This document shows positions 12,715-26,620 of a stretch of 64,000 nucleotides of DNA, one piece after another. The stretch covers positions 6,926,278 through 6,990,277 of the forward strand of contig NC_081336.1 of the NCBI RefSeq assembly GCF_022539665.2. The letters run 5' to 3'. Numbering within the stretch: the first letter of the stretch is position 1; every line of letters starts with the position of its first letter. Made by a program: the position numbers and the translations under genes. This DNA is from Daphnia carinata (taxonomy: Eukaryota; Arthropoda; Branchiopoda; Diplostraca; Daphniidae). The notes beneath the pieces were generated by a model, which worked only from the letters and a program-made list of their open reading frames with translations, did not search any database and was not told the origin of the DNA.

Positions 12715-15700
12715 CGTGTTGTCTACGTGTTTGTGTGCGCGTGTAATCTGACCGAGTTGACTGTATCTCTTTGGCGATGAGACTTATACGCTGTTGATTT
12801 ACGAAAAAATAAAATAAAATAAAAGCCTGAAACTCTCGGTTGCCGCAACACTTTTTGTTCTTGTTTTGTTTTTAACGAATCCAACGTAACGCTTTTTGCA
12901 GCGAAACAAAACTTTTTTTTTTTTTTTTCGCAGTACTCCCGTTTTTTTTTTTCAGTTTCTCTTTTCTAACAGTTAAAAAAAGAAATAATAAATAAAATGA
13001 GTGGGGGGGGGGGGTTTTAACAAAAAAAAAAAAAAAAAATGGACTTCTCAGAATTTGGTTAATGAACGTGAATCGATTTTTTGTTTTCTAGTTGGCCTCA
13101 CAAAAAAAAAAAAATAAAATAAAGGAAGAATAAAATTTCTAAAGTGTCCGCACGTATTGATGATGATCGTGAAACTATGAATCATTTCTTTTCTGCCGGA
13201 GAAGGGGATGCATTTTTTGTTGTTGTTTAATCCTAAAAAAAAAAAGAGGGGTTGTTGAAACTATCCATCAGGAAATGAGGAGAACAACAAACAACAAGAC
13301 AAGGCAACGCGAAGGAATCCTCAGAAACCCAGACAACAACAACAACAACGGCCCAAGCGAACAAACAAAAACAGGTCAAAGGTCCAAAGCAGAAAAATAA
13401 AATTTAAAAAAAAACGAGTCGGGGTCGTGAGGTCAAGGCGGTTAAGGGATGGTATGTTCTTTGGCACGTTTTTTGGCAGACAAGGTAAAAAAAAAAAAAA
13501 AGGGTATATGTATATGAAGGAGTGGGGTAGGTGTAGCAGGCGAAAAAAAAGGGAGGAGGCAGCCGACCCGAAACAATCAACAACATCTTCCACCCGGCTT
13601 TTTTTTTTTTGTTTTTTTTTCTTTCTCCCGCACCATCAAAAACAGGGGGGAGGGGGAGGAAGGTTTCTTACTTTAGTAAATAACAGCACATAGTTAAGAT
13701 ATATACATATATATAGCCCCTACTCTTTTTTTTTTTTTTTTTTGGCTGGGCCTGGTCTATGTTGTCCGAAAAACATCCCGGGAGATAAATAGAAAGTTCT
13801 CTCTGCTTCCAAACCCCCCCCCCCCCAGCCCTTCATTTTATTTTTGCTTGCCTTGGTGCGGACCCACTGGCTCATTTCGGCCGAGGCTACCGCACAAAAC
13901 ACAAACATCAAGCAGGAAGGCGCAGGGACAAGCAAGAACAGACAAAAACAACATGTATATAGTACACCATCATCATCTTCTCTTCGTATTTTTTTTTTTT
14001 TTCTATCGCTTCCTCTTCCACGGACGACCATTTTTCTCTACGGCAAAAAAAAAAAAAAAAAAAAAAAAAATGTTTGTTTACATACAAAAACGCACCGGCC
14101 ATGACTCGGACTCTCTTATCTCTCCATCCTCGAGAGATGCCAACAAAACAGAATTTCGATATTCGCCGAAATCATTTCTTCTTGTTACTACTCCTAGTCA
14201 CCTACTCCCAGCCACTCATTTCTGCAGTTCTTATTTAGAATTTAAAAATAAAAGCTTATTTTTAAAATCATTCCTTATCGTCTGTGTTGTTGTTGTTGTT
14301 ATTGTTTCTCTTGGCGCGGGTTGCGGGCAGGAAAAAAAAAAAAAAACTAAAAAGTTTGGGTTGGCAACATCCGAGAGAAGGAAGGAAGGACTATCGTCTT
14401 TTTAGCCGATTGCCACCATCTATCAGCAGTTCAAAAAAAAAAAAAAAAAAAGAGAGAGATAGGCATCATCATCTTTGGCCCTCCCCCTCCCCCCCCCCCA
14501 AAAAAAAAAATTGATACATTTCTAAATTCATCGAACATTCGTTGCGATTGAAATGATCCGCATGTCAACACAACATTTCTAGGCTTTTTTTTTGTGTGTG
14601 TGTGTCCCTCCGATAGGTCTCGGGGTTTTTACCTATAACCTTCCCAACAGATTCAAAACAATGGATTGACGTTGCCTGGTCAACCACGTACGGTTACTAT
14701 AAATACACGAAATATAGGTGGAAAGTAGGGTGGGGATAAAAAAAACAAAACAAAAAAAAACAGGAGGAGACTCAACGTCATTGATAAACATGTCCCGCAG
14801 AGCGAGTAATCAATACGACAAGTACAGAAATATCACTCAAAATAGAACGAGAGATAGAGAGACGTATAAAGCGATTGCTCTTGTGTGTTCGAATGGGAAA
14901 CAAGCGAATCCTGTAAATCATCTAAACACGTTTTGCTCTCTGATTGTTCGGAAAACTATCAAAATAAAACATCCGATAAAAACATGCGAAGGCCGAGGGG
15001 TGGGGGGGGGGCATAATTAGTGATTGTCTGCCAATAACTTACAGGCGATCAATCTAATCGCAGTTGGAATCTGTTCAATTCATAATATTATTGTCGGTAC
15101 GGACGGACGCAAACAAGTCGTCGTCGTACGTACACACACACACACATACACACACATACACATCAATGTGACTTTGCTTATTTCATTCGTTTCCGGACCT
15201 TTAGCGTGTTTATAAATAGCTCAAAACAACAACAACAACAAAATCGCAACATTTAACAATAATTTTTTTTTTTTTTTTGTATCAAAATTCTAACCTGGAG
15301 AAATGCGGAGTGGAACTCATCCTTAGACCGTTTGGACTTGCGGGCGGGATGACGTCGGCGGATCACGAAATAAACGGGGGCGTGTTCAATTGTTTTTTTT
15401 TGTTTTGTTTTGTTTTTTTCACTTTCAAAACGAAAAAAACAATAACAAGATCGACACAACGAGAATTGCCGGTGGCGTGAATTGTTTGCCAAACCGTCCG
15501 CACTGCCCGTTCGAATTTATTAATCCAATAAGCGGATGGAACGCTGCGTGCGGATGAATTCTTGTTCAAATTGGCGGCTTTCAAAAAGAAAATTTGAATG
15601 AAGCGGCCGGAGAAGTGAGTGAAAAGAGCGACTGGTGGCTGCACACCAGGTTTCGTGAGTGTGTGTCTCTAGTCTGTGTGTGTCTGTGTGTGTTTGTGAC

Positions 15701-16191
15701 GTGACCGTCCATCAGAGGAGAAGGTTCGGAAAAAAAAAAAAAAGGGAGGACGGGGGTCTGTTGTTGTTGTTGTTGGCGCTGGATAAACTCGAAGCCCCCT
15801 CCTCGTTGGCCACCCTCTGCTTCCATTCCCCACCCACTCCACCTTCGCCCTCATTTTTAAAAGCCCTCCTCTTTTTCTCTACTACCCTTCCCCCCCCCCC
15901 CCCGCTCCTTCTCCTACCCCCATGTTTGGTTCCGTACCTCCCTGTGCTGTTGGGGGCTCCCTCCGTTCGGACTTGTTTGTCGTTAGCAACGGCTCTTATA
16001 TTGCATCCCATAATAAACAACAACAACTCAACTCCCTTTTTTTTTTTTTTTTTCCTACCTCCTCCTCCCCCCCCCCTCTCTTCTCCTCAATCTCTTTCCC
16101 TTCCTCTGAAGCAAGATGGCCGACGAGAGAAAGAGAGTAAACAAGTTGGCAGTCAACACACATGCTCACACACACACATAGCGAGAGAGAG

Positions 16192-16215
16192 ACACACACA
16201 CACACACACACACAC
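16192..16215. repeat. (AC)12 microsatellite
   Basis: Uninterrupted AC dinucleotides preceded by a short AG array and a further AC-rich stretch from about 16155. Confidence 0.85.
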
Positions 16216-17298
16216 AGAAAATTAATTAGCCAGACAGTCGAACAGATCGCAAAAAAAAACAAAAAAGAAATACGCACAACAAGAAGAATCTCTATATGAA
16301 TCCATTGCATCCGCACGGTGGGAGCGTGTATAGGCACTCACGTAATGACGAGTAACACGATATTACTGGCCTAACTCCACGTCATCACTAAACAATGTCT
16401 GCTTTTGTTTTAAAACTCGATTGAATTTGTCCATTTTGATTTATCGATTTTCGATTGTGTATCGATGAACAAATTCTTATCACCCTATTGCCAAATATTT
16501 ATTTATTTATTTTTTTTTAAATGGGGGTATTAAAAAAAAAAAAAAAAAAAATGGGCGGAAGGATGTACAAAAAAATTCGGATGCCTCGCGTGACTACCTG
16601 TCGTGATCTAATATCAATCGGGCGCATAGCCGAACGTGAATCTTTTTCCTCTTTGGCATTCGGACCATCCTGGTTGTCTTATTTTAATTTCAAGCTAATC
16701 ATTAGATGGTCGAAAGAGTTAGCTTCTCTAAGGACATCCATCTGTGCGGCGAGCCGCGCGTGACTAGAGGCCGAACGCGGGGGAAAAGCCCATTGCGAAA
16801 ATGCTGATGGTAGCTGCAACTAAAACCTCTTCGTCCGTTTTGCAGTTTAAATAGATGATGTAAGAAAAACAGTAAAAACAAAAAAGGTCTTCTCCGCATT
16901 GAAGGAAAAAAAAAAAAAAAAAAAAAGAAGAAAGAAGTCCCCGTCGGCTAACACACTTGATGATTTAGTCGAAAGGTGTTAAGAACCGTGTCGACGTCTC
17001 CACTTGGCGCTGCTGATTACAAGTCAACGCGAAATTGTTGCCAAAAAAAAAAGAAAAAAGCAAAAAAAAAAATGACATGATCGAAGATTGAAACGTTTGT
17101 TATCTTATCAACGATTTTAAGAATAATAAAATTCAAAAAATTTCCAAGATTTTTGTCTAATCAATACAATAGGTACGATGATAATTAGTAAAATGTTTAA
17201 CCTCTCCGTGTCACGCCACACGTAAAAAATGATTATTATTATTGAAAAGAATTCCCATAAACGTCGGTTAGGCTTTCTTCCCCCCTCCTCTTTTTGTA

Positions 17299-17323
17299 TG
17301 TGTGTGTGTGTGTGTGTGTGTGT
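17299..17323. repeat. (TG)12 microsatellite
   Basis: Uninterrupted TG units, followed closely by a poly(A) run of about 22. Confidence 0.85.
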
Positions 17324-18811
17324 AATTCAGACAGGTAAAAAAAAAAAAAAAAAAAAAAACTTGGACTTGGATTGTGTGGGGTCATGCCTTTGCAAAGTGG
17401 CTAATTGATGTGGCACATCACCATTAGACTGCCAAAGCTGACCGTCTTCCATGGCTAACAGAACATGACACAAAAGCCTCGGCTTTATGGCCGAACGTTG
17501 TTCTATTTTCCTTTTTCATTTCCCATTTGATCGATAACTTGGCGACAATTTGTTGTATTTTTTTCTTAACAATTTGTTGATGATGATGGCATGACACGCA
17601 GACGTCGCAACTACACAAATGAAAACTTTTTCTTTTTTTTTTTTTTTTTTTTTTATTTAAGCCCAGTTTTTTTTTTTCAAGGGAGGGGGAGAGGAGGTCT
17701 ATTATAATGATTAGCGCTAGAGTTACACATTTTAATATTGGACCAACCCTTTATTTGTGTCTTATGGCCAGGCGAGTTCATCAAATCATAAAAAAAAAAT
17801 ATATATATATAAAAAATTCGAATGAAAAAAAAAAAAAAAGAAGAAAAGTTTCATCACCCCAATCACGACATGTGTACTAGACGCACGTGAGCGTGATTTT
17901 CTTTTTTAACTCGCTATTTTTCTACGTCAATTAAAAACGGTCTGATGCCAACAAGAAACACGCATTTACATGGACAAAAAGGGAAAAAAAAAAAAATTGT
18001 CAGTGTGTTGCACGAAACAATTGCGTCTCATTACACGAACAGAAAAAATAAAGTTTTTTTTTTTTTTAAATACAACGGACTGTGCGGATGGACGATATGA
18101 AAAACTCTTAACATTCAAACATATAAGAATAACATTGTAAAGAAAAACCGCACAGCGGGTTGCCCATTTTCAATTGGCGTGTGTCGCATACGTTCACTAT
18201 CTTTTTTCTTTTCTTTTTTTTTAAAGGAAAAAAAAATAAAAACTCTTGTATCCGGATTACACCTCGCAAACGCATCCGGACTGAAGTTTATAAAAAAAAA
18301 AAAAAAATAAATTATGCAATAAAATAAAGAAGCGATAATGTCAGAAAAAAAAAAAAAATTTAGGGAATGCTGTACCCGTAACGACACAAAGTCTTAAGAA
18401 ATTTCAAATTCCAAAATGTCTGATGGATTGATACCACCTCAACGTTTTCTCTAACTCGTGTCATCTTTTGCGCAGGGAATCGCAAAAAAAAAAAAAAAAA
18501 AAAAAAAATAAAAAGGACGACGTCGTGCGTCAGACATCTTTTGAATACAGAAATATAAAATGTTCCAGTGCTTGATTCCAATGCAGTCGACTATGATTGG
18601 GGGGGGGAGGGGGGAGACTTTTGCGAGGGCGGGGGAGTGAAAGGGCGGGCGGATGGGCGAGTTTGTGTGTTAAAAGACAAGAAAATCTTCTACCAGGGAA
18701 CGGCTCTGGGTTACCAACCTCTTCAAAAACGTCAGCCAACTAATTAGCAACATAAAAGACAACGCTTCGTCAACTATTGAAAGGTTTGCCAAGACTTTGC
18801 GCGCTCTGCCT

Positions 18812-18835
18812 ACACACACACACACACACACACAC
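18812..18835. repeat. (AC)12 microsatellite
   Basis: Uninterrupted AC dinucleotides. Confidence 0.85.
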
Positions 18836-19394
18836 AGATATATAACGTGACTTCACTTGGCCTCCTCTCACCGCCTCTTTTGCAAGAAGAACATAGGCAA
18901 GAAGCAACTTGCTCATTTGCATTATTCCAATTAGTGGTGGCCCCTGTTCTCCAGGCCTTTTTTTTTTTTTTTTTTTTCTGCCCCCCCCCCCCCACCCCCG
19001 TCCAATGACTGTAGGGCTCTCTCTTACTTGCTTTCGAAGAAGCCTTCCTCGTCTTTTCTTTTTAAACGTGAATCTCTTACTCGGCCCAAGTTGATCAAGC
19101 GGCCGACTCCGCCTGGTGCCCAGGGAGAAAGGCCCCTCCCTACCACCACCCAAAGCAGAAAGAAGAGAAGAGAAATACAAACAGATGACTAAAAAGCAAG
19201 TGCAAGGGTACAGTAGCAGAGTCAAAACTTTTCGGGTTTGGCAGAAGCAGGGGGGGGGGGGTGTTCTCTCGCTGTACATTTATTCGGAGCATCTTCATTT
19301 GCCATCTCTTTTCTCTCTTCAATCAAAAGGGCTTTTCTCTTTAAAGAGTTTTCCTCTTTTCTCTGTCCAAATGGAAATGAAAACTTTTATTTGT

Positions 19395-19414
19395 ACACAC
19401 ACACACACACACAC
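19395..19414. repeat. (AC)10 microsatellite
   Basis: Ten AC units followed by a short AG array. Confidence 0.85.
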
Positions 19415-19783
19415 AGAGAGGGAGAGCAACACATTTTGGTCTGTTCAATTGCTAACCCAGTTGACTTTGACTTTCATCCGATAAACTTGCACAAGCATCC
19501 GGGGCTTTTCAATCCCTCGTATTCAAATGAATATAAATAAAGAAAACTCCCCAACCCCCTCCCACCCCCCCACCCCCAAAAAAATGAAACGAATGTTGTT
19601 TCATCAAATAAGTTTTCTCAGAGACGGTCCAGGTGTGTTCCAGAAAAAAAAAGAAGAAGAAAAGGGATAGTCTTGTTTGTCCGAGCATTTTTGAGCTGGG
19701 ACAATAACGCGCTACGCACAGCAACGAAGAGAAACTTTAACGCACAATCCCAATTGTGCCATGTTGACCTGACCTTAAAGATG

Positions 19784-19802
19784 CTCTCTCTCTCTCTCTC
19801 TC
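19784..19802. repeat. (CT)n microsatellite
   Basis: Nine or more uninterrupted CT units. Confidence 0.85.
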
Positions 19803-20314
19803 CCTTGTTTATTATACACACACAAACGATGGCCACAGTCCAGCGCGTTAAGTGTATACAACCCCCGAAGCCAATAAGAAGAAGACAAAACACAGCAATT
19901 CATTCGGTGCTGCATATGGTGCAAAGAAAAAGAGTCTTGATTGTTGTACCCAGTTCGAAAATGGTAGGAGGAGCACATAAGAAAAAAAAAAACGGACAGT
20001 TATATGGCCGCTTGTGTACGTGTGACTAAGATTTTCTTAGTTTAAAAGCGGCAAAGAAATGAAATAACATTTTTCTCATTGAAGGTCTCTTTTTCTTTTT
20101 TTTTTTTTTTTTTTTTTTTTCTTCCTCCCCTTCTGGAACACACAAAGAGGAGGTGCATTGAAATCTGAAGGCGAAAAATAAAAGAAAAGCCAGCGGTATA
20201 TATGGGAATATATAATAAGAAAAAAAAAAGTCCATAGATTCCCCTCCCTTTGACTGGGTTCGAAAAGTTCCAGTTACCCCTCCCACACAGTGGAGGGCCA
20301 TAAGACCCTCTTCT

Positions 20315-20405
20315 TGTGTGTGTGTGTGTGTGTGTGTGTTAACACAAACGACGCAATGCATGTATATAGAGCCTCGCAGACTGACCACTCTCTCTCTCTC
20401 TCTCT
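20315..20405. repeat. Paired (TG)12 and (CT)9 microsatellites
   Basis: A TG array at 20315-20339 and a CT array at 20388-20405 are separated by about 50 bp of unique sequence. Confidence 0.85.
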
Positions 20406-20570
20406 TTCTTACAGTTGTGTTTGTGCGTATGTGTTTGAGCCGCGCTCGGAAGTGTCGTAAAAAGAAAAAAAAATGGTAAGGCAAAAAAAAAAAAAAAGAA
20501 TAAAGGAAGGGAAGGATCATGAAACGGGAGAAGGAACAACTGCTGGAACGAGCTGACCTGTTCCACTACA

Positions 20571-20572
<2 letters not shown>

Positions 20573-20604
<32 letters not shown>
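20573..20604. repeat. Poly(T) run of 32
   Basis: Thirty-two consecutive T bases, among the longest homopolymers in the window. A 25-base T run lies 0.5 kb to the left. Confidence 0.85.
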
Positions 20605-22845
20605 CAACTTCCCTTCTGGTTCGAATTTTGTGTTTGGGTCCGGGAGAAAGAGAAAAGAAAAAAAAACTTGTGGATGTCTCATGTACGCACAGAGAGAAAA
20701 GGATCTGTGTGACTTCACAGAGAAGGAACCGACTTAGGGAGGAGGAGTTCGGAATTTCAATAATGAATGACCTCCTACCCCTCCCTGCCACCGCTACACT
20801 CGAAAGGAACGGAGGAACCCCCTTTCAATGCCAAGGAGAGAGAGAAAAAAAAAAAAGATGAAAATAAAAAAGCTATTAAAGATCTCATCGACAGCAGCAT
20901 CGGCGGGGACACTTTGGCTTTGAGATATCAATGAACACCCCCTCCCTCCGCCTTCAACTACCCCCCCCCTCTCCCCCTCTCACTCTTAAAAAATAGACGT
21001 GTATATGTGGTACAGCATCCCTACATAAATTGTTTTTGTTTTTCCTATTTTCTCCGTCCCCTCATCTTTTTTGTACAATAAAGGGAAGGAATAAAACAAC
21101 AAAAAAAAGAGGTCCATTTCCCATTCTCCGGATGGACTTTGAATTGTTATTTAATTAAAAATAAATGATATACTACGTTGGACGGACGTTCCTTACCAGA
21201 TTACAACCTCGTCCTTTCCAAACCACTAATGACACCCAGACGCAAACATTTCGTGGTATTTAAAATAATAATAATAATAATCTCGGAAATGAGTAGATCA
21301 TCGACAGCCAATAAGAAACTTCCTCTGTACACGTCATCCCTTTTTTTTTTTTTTAAAGAAGATTTAAAAAAAAAAACATATAGTTTCGACTTACGGAACG
21401 ATGTATGGATGAATGGGGCGCCGTAGATCTTGGGGCCACAAACCGGAAGCTTCTAAAAAAAAAAAAACACTGTCCGTCCTGGTTGGGTTTGGTTCTCTTG
21501 AATTTCAAATTTCGCGCGCACCGGAAGAACGTTCTCCCCCGCACTAGTTATATAACACACGCAAAGAAAAATGTTCAAGACGATTAATAATCCGGTTTGT
21601 TTTCCCGATGGTTTTTTTTTAAAGAACCCCAACTGTTGATTGCAAGAAAAACGAAAACAACTGCAACACACAAGTTCAAGTGAGTGGAGTCTTTCGACGT
21701 CCACCGGATGCGCCACACGTAAGCAAAAAAAAAAAAAAAAAAAAAAAAATATACAATCGAAAAACGAAATGCGTCTCTGTGCGAATTCACGTCAAATCAA
21801 AAACCCGACCTCAGTTTGAAAAAAAAAACAAACAAAAAAAACTGAAATGTTAATGAGTTTTGCAAAGAACTTGCTGACCGCTGGCTGCGTCTCTCGCTCG
21901 TCGAGTACTAAACACAGTTTGTTTCTTTTGCTTCTCATGCTTCTTGGTTTTGGCCAAGTAGAAGTTGAGGAATGAGTATGTGTATACATTTAAAAGAGAA
22001 AAAAAAAAACAGGGGAGGTGGGTGGGAGGGTAAATCCCCAAGTGAAGATGAGGGTTGTCCCAATGCATATGGTGTTTTAGAGAGGCGGACGGGGGGGTAG
22101 GGGGTTAGTGAGAGGGGGGGGGGGTGGCTTTTTGGAAGAAAAAAAAAAAAAAATCTGAGAAACCAGTTTTTCCAGGCACACTTTGGAAACTGGACAATTT
22201 ACAAAGTGACGGTGTGACAATTGTTTTCCCCCTCGCCTCCCAGACCTCTCCTTCATTTTTCTCTGTATTATTATTATTATCATTCTGACAAAAAAAAATG
22301 AAAAACAAAAGAAAATCGGATGTCGTCGATAAGCTGACATCGTCGTCGAATTTCGTCTACGAGGAAAAACGAGTGCACCTTTGCAACACCTTTGTTTCCA
22401 ACCTCTTTGCCAACCTATCGCCAAGTCGAAATCTGTTCCAGAATTTGTTTGTTATCTTTAAAGAAGAACAATGTCTTACTTAAAAGACAAAATCAAAACA
22501 CGATCTGATAAGTCTATCAACCACCATCATATCGGGTTTCAAATTTCCCGCATCTTTGGCCATCTGTTGGCGGGGCATTATTTTCGTTTCCCAATTAGAG
22601 TCAAACAGAACGAAAAGGGGGGGGGGGGGGGAGGAGGGTTAATGATTCAAAGTAATTAAACTTTTCCCCATTACAATTTTGTTGTTTAAAAAAGTTCATT
22701 TTCATATGAGTTGCTGTAATGTTTTACGAGTTTCAGGGTAAGTGACCTCGTCTTGAGCGAACATATTGCATCTTGTTGGGCCCACCCATGGAACAACCAT
22801 CCCACCCCGTCAACCCTCCTATACGTTTCAGAGGCCTTACGCATC

Positions 22846-22849
<4 letters not shown>

Positions 22850-22879
<30 letters not shown>
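22850..22879. repeat. (AC)15 microsatellite
   Basis: Fifteen uninterrupted AC units. Confidence 0.9.
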
Positions 22880-22882
<3 letters not shown>

Positions 22883-24075
22883 AGTTTACAATAGGGGCAT
22901 TTTCAGCAAAAAGGAAAGAAAAAGAAAGAAAACCCAAGGTATATATGTGTGTGTGTGTATATGGCCGGGGTTATATACCTTTCGCAGCCGATGTAATTTA
23001 TGTCTGACAGCTTCTCTCTCTCTCTCTCTTTCTTTTTTCGAAACTGCCCTTCAAAAAAAAAAAAAAAAAAAAAAACTGAAACGATACGTCCTCCGCTTTT
23101 CGCCGTTTTTTTTTTTCTTTTCTTTTGCCTCTGTGTCCCTTCCTCAACCAATGATTACCAGCGTTAAGTCATTGGACACTACGCAGAAAAATACAAGAAA
23201 GCCAACACTAAAGGCAAAGAACTTCTAGTGTCAAGAAAAAAAAAAAATAATAATAATAAAAAGCCGCGTTTTATTTTTGGCCCGTCTTGTGTTAGTTGAC
23301 TGTAACACAAGGCAAAAAAAAAAAACGGCATTCCTTCTGTGTTGCCGATATCCCCATATGCACATAGAACTCTCTGCCTCTTGTCCTTTCTCAGTTCACC
23401 CTCTTTACAAGTTTTTTTTTTTTTCAAAATTTCTTTTTTTTTTTTGCGCTTCTTGTTACACACGCACAGAGCAACAGGATGGCCGTCGTGTTTGATGGTC
23501 ATACATCAAGTCCATCCGAGTTTAGCGTTCTTTTTTGTTGTTACAAACGCGTACATACAATTCAGCTTGCGTTTAATGTGATACAAGCCAAAACACAAAG
23601 CAGAAAAAAAAATTAATAAATAAAAATGAGCGGGATGTAAGTGCGAACATATCAATGAGTAGTTCGCTGCAGTACGGCTTACACGGGAAGGTAAAGATCG
23701 CTATCGCGATAGCCCTTTAAAAAAAAAGAAAAAAAAGGTAGGTCGCAATAATATGGGGAGGAAAAATTAAAAACAAAACGAGTCTCTTTGTTTTTTTGGT
23801 TTGGTCTTTTTTTACGCAAATGCGTAACGGAATCAATGGATCGTCAAACGTCGTGGCTGGTGCAAAAAAAAAAAAAACAAAGAATCTTTTCAGCCCCTCT
23901 CCAATTTTTTTTTTTTTTTTAGTTAAGGCGATGACGTCACATCCCTTCCGGTGGTTCAAACAATAAAAAATTATTATTATTTTTTTTTTTTTCACGAACG
24001 AGGTTGTTCTCCCCTTTCCAATTAAGTTATATATCTCCAAGGCAAAAGAAAAAAAAAAAAAAAAACTAAACTGCG

Positions 24076-24082
<7 letters not shown>

Positions 24083-24110
<28 letters not shown>
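24083..24110. repeat. (AG)14 microsatellite
   Basis: Fourteen uninterrupted AG units within a purine-only tract of about 40 bases. Confidence 0.9.
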
Positions 24111-24118
<8 letters not shown>

Positions 24119-25450
24119 AAACACACATGCAAATTGATGTGTGTTTAATGATGGAAGCAAGTCGAAAAAAGAAACAAAACAAAACGGCGGCTATGTGTGT
24201 TTAACGAGTCCTTCCTCCCCTTCGACATTTGAAATGTTCAGCGCGTTATTTTGTTTTTGTTTTTTTTTTTCGCGTTCGTTGTGACGAAGGCAAAATCAGA
24301 TGGTCAAGAGGAAACGAGATCTCGGCGTGCGGTCGCTCGAATGAAAAACTGTTATTTCGTGTCAATAAAAAAAAATAATTTACGATTTCATTTCGGCAAA
24401 ACCGCTTGTAACAGTTTGAAACATTTTTTTTTTTTTTTTAAACTCGCGCTGCCTCCCAAACAGAATGAAAATGACACGGCGTGAGTTCGGGCCGTGCTAA
24501 GGGCTTTGCTAAAACTCCCGACCCTATCGCTCTCTCGGTCTATGCAAATTAACTCTTACGCACAACGTCAAAAAAAACAAACAACAACCCCACCCCTCCC
24601 TCCTCCGTCCTCATTGATTTCGAATGTTTTCACAATCTCTTCTTAAAACAATCAACACTTGTCTATAAGCCCTTCCTCCCGCAAATCTTTAGAGCGCTAG
24701 TTAATCACCTTACCGAATGTAACACACCCCCCCTCCTTCCTTTTTTTTTTTTTTTTCTTATTTCATTTAGGACTTAAAGAAGAAGATGAAAAAGGGCAAT
24801 CAAGTATATACATACCGAAGACAACGGAAGATGAGGGATCCATCACAATGAGCCAGCATCTTTTTTTGTGTGTGTGTGTGTGTTGTTTACCAGCTGACTT
24901 TGAGACACACACACACAGAGAAAGGACGGCGCATCACTCTAGGGACGAGGGTGGGAAAGAATCATGGCGGCTTGTCTGTTGTTTGTGTATACAAATGACA
25001 CTGTTCGTTCTCTCTCTCGCCGATTTAAGTCAAAGGGAACACGCACATCGAGTCGGAAGGGTCACGCGAGGTCATTTGCTTTTCGGAAATGACTGTGCGG
25101 AGGTCACCCCCGGCCGAAAGAAAAAAAAAAGGCTACGGTTGAAGGTCAATGAAATCAACCGACGTCTGATCAATGTTTATGTTTTTTGCATCAAAAACAT
25201 ACAAATTCTGTTTTTTTTTTTTATTTGTTTCACCTTTATTGGGTTTTTTTTTTTTTTCAGATGTGACCTTGCTCCGAAACAAGCTTTCCATTGGCAAGAC
25301 CGATAGTCTATATAACACTGGATTTGTTTTGGGTCATTGTAGGCCTTGGTGTACAACGTCTGTTTTTAAATGGACATATATGTCGGCTATTGTTTTACGG
25401 AGAAAAAAAAACACCTTCTAACTGTTTTTTTTTTTTTTTTTTATCCTTAG

Positions 25451-25472
25451 CCCCCCCCCCCCCCCCCCCCCC
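25451..25472. repeat. Poly(C) run of 22
   Basis: Twenty-two consecutive C bases, the longest GC homopolymer in the window. It follows a poly(T) tract and the trinucleotide TAG. Confidence 0.85.
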
Positions 25473-26589
25473 GTTTCGCTTTCTTTTCTAAATTTGTGTT
25501 TTTTTTTAAATATATATATACCGTTTAGGGCGTGTTATATAGAACTTGGGGATGGACGAACAAAACAAAAAATGTAGGCCAAAATGCGACACGTGCCGTG
25601 GTTCAATCGACGTGTCCATTTTGAAAGAAAATATCTTTTGATCTTCATTTTTTTCATTTTTCTTTTTTAACATGAATAATACGAGGTGATACGTGTCCAT
25701 CGCTCGTTAACAACGACGTCCCAAAGCCCGAGGACTATAACTACACGAGTAACTAAAAAAAAAAAAAAAAAAAAAAGGAAAATGCTGTTGGACGTCAACG
25801 GAAACGAGCTTTATTCAAAAGGAAATATTGACTGCAAGTCCGAAACGTTTGTCTGTTTGTTCTTTTATCAACTGGCCCATAACAAAAACAAGGGCCTTCC
25901 AAAAAAGAGGGCCCAAAGCACAGAGAGAAAACAACATGCCGGGAATAATGAGGCAAAGTGTGTTGACGATGACTCTCCCTTTTTTCTTTCTTTTTTTTTA
26001 AGGTTCCCTCTATATCCACCCACTCGTTTCTCTCTCTTTTAACGTTGTGTATCGTGCGGGAGGAGAAGGTGGCACAGTTAGAGAGAGAGCAACAACAACA
26101 ACAGCAAAGTGCACTGGCCTCTGCGTGTGTGCCTGTGTTGTTGTCTGTTGTGCTTTTGGAACTTGGCCGAGCTCGTGGGGGACCCTCTGAGGGTCGTTGT
26201 TGATTTTGGGTGCCAGTTAGTTACTACATCCAACACCTCACTCTCCCCCCCCCCCCCCCTCTTGTAAAAAGAGGGAAAAAAAGGCAGTCCCGACTAGCGG
26301 CGGGAATATTTAAAATAAAAGATGACGCGCGTCTTGTGTCAACATCGATCCCACCTTTTAACCGTCTTCCGTCTCCCCCCCCCCACCCTCACGTTCTGTC
26401 CACCCAACTCCTGTTACGATAGACGACGATGTTCTCCCCCCTCTCCCTCTCTCTATGCTCGGGAAATTACAATAGTCAGTTTTCCGTGTTGCTAGTGCCG
26501 TTTGCACAATCGATATTCTTTGGGTGGGCAGCTATTTTTCGAATGCTTCAATGAAGCTAACAGTTTATTACCGTTAACGATTAGCGTAT

Positions 26590-26591
<2 letters not shown>

Positions 26592-26620
<29 letters not shown>
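26592..26620. repeat. Poly(T) run of 29
   Basis: Twenty-nine consecutive T bases. Confidence 0.85.

Noticed and set aside
15029..16370. Minus-strand microexon-like segments before donors at about 15042 (IPTAIRLIA) and 16345 (ASNIVLLVIT)
   Set aside because: They are under 30 nt and do not join in phase with each other or with the 8.5-kb candidate exon without creating stops.
20026..20791. Overlapping minus-strand frames of 150-164 codons rich in Phe, Lys and Ser
   Set aside because: They are translations of poly(T)/poly(A) runs and TG/CT microsatellites and break into low-complexity segments.
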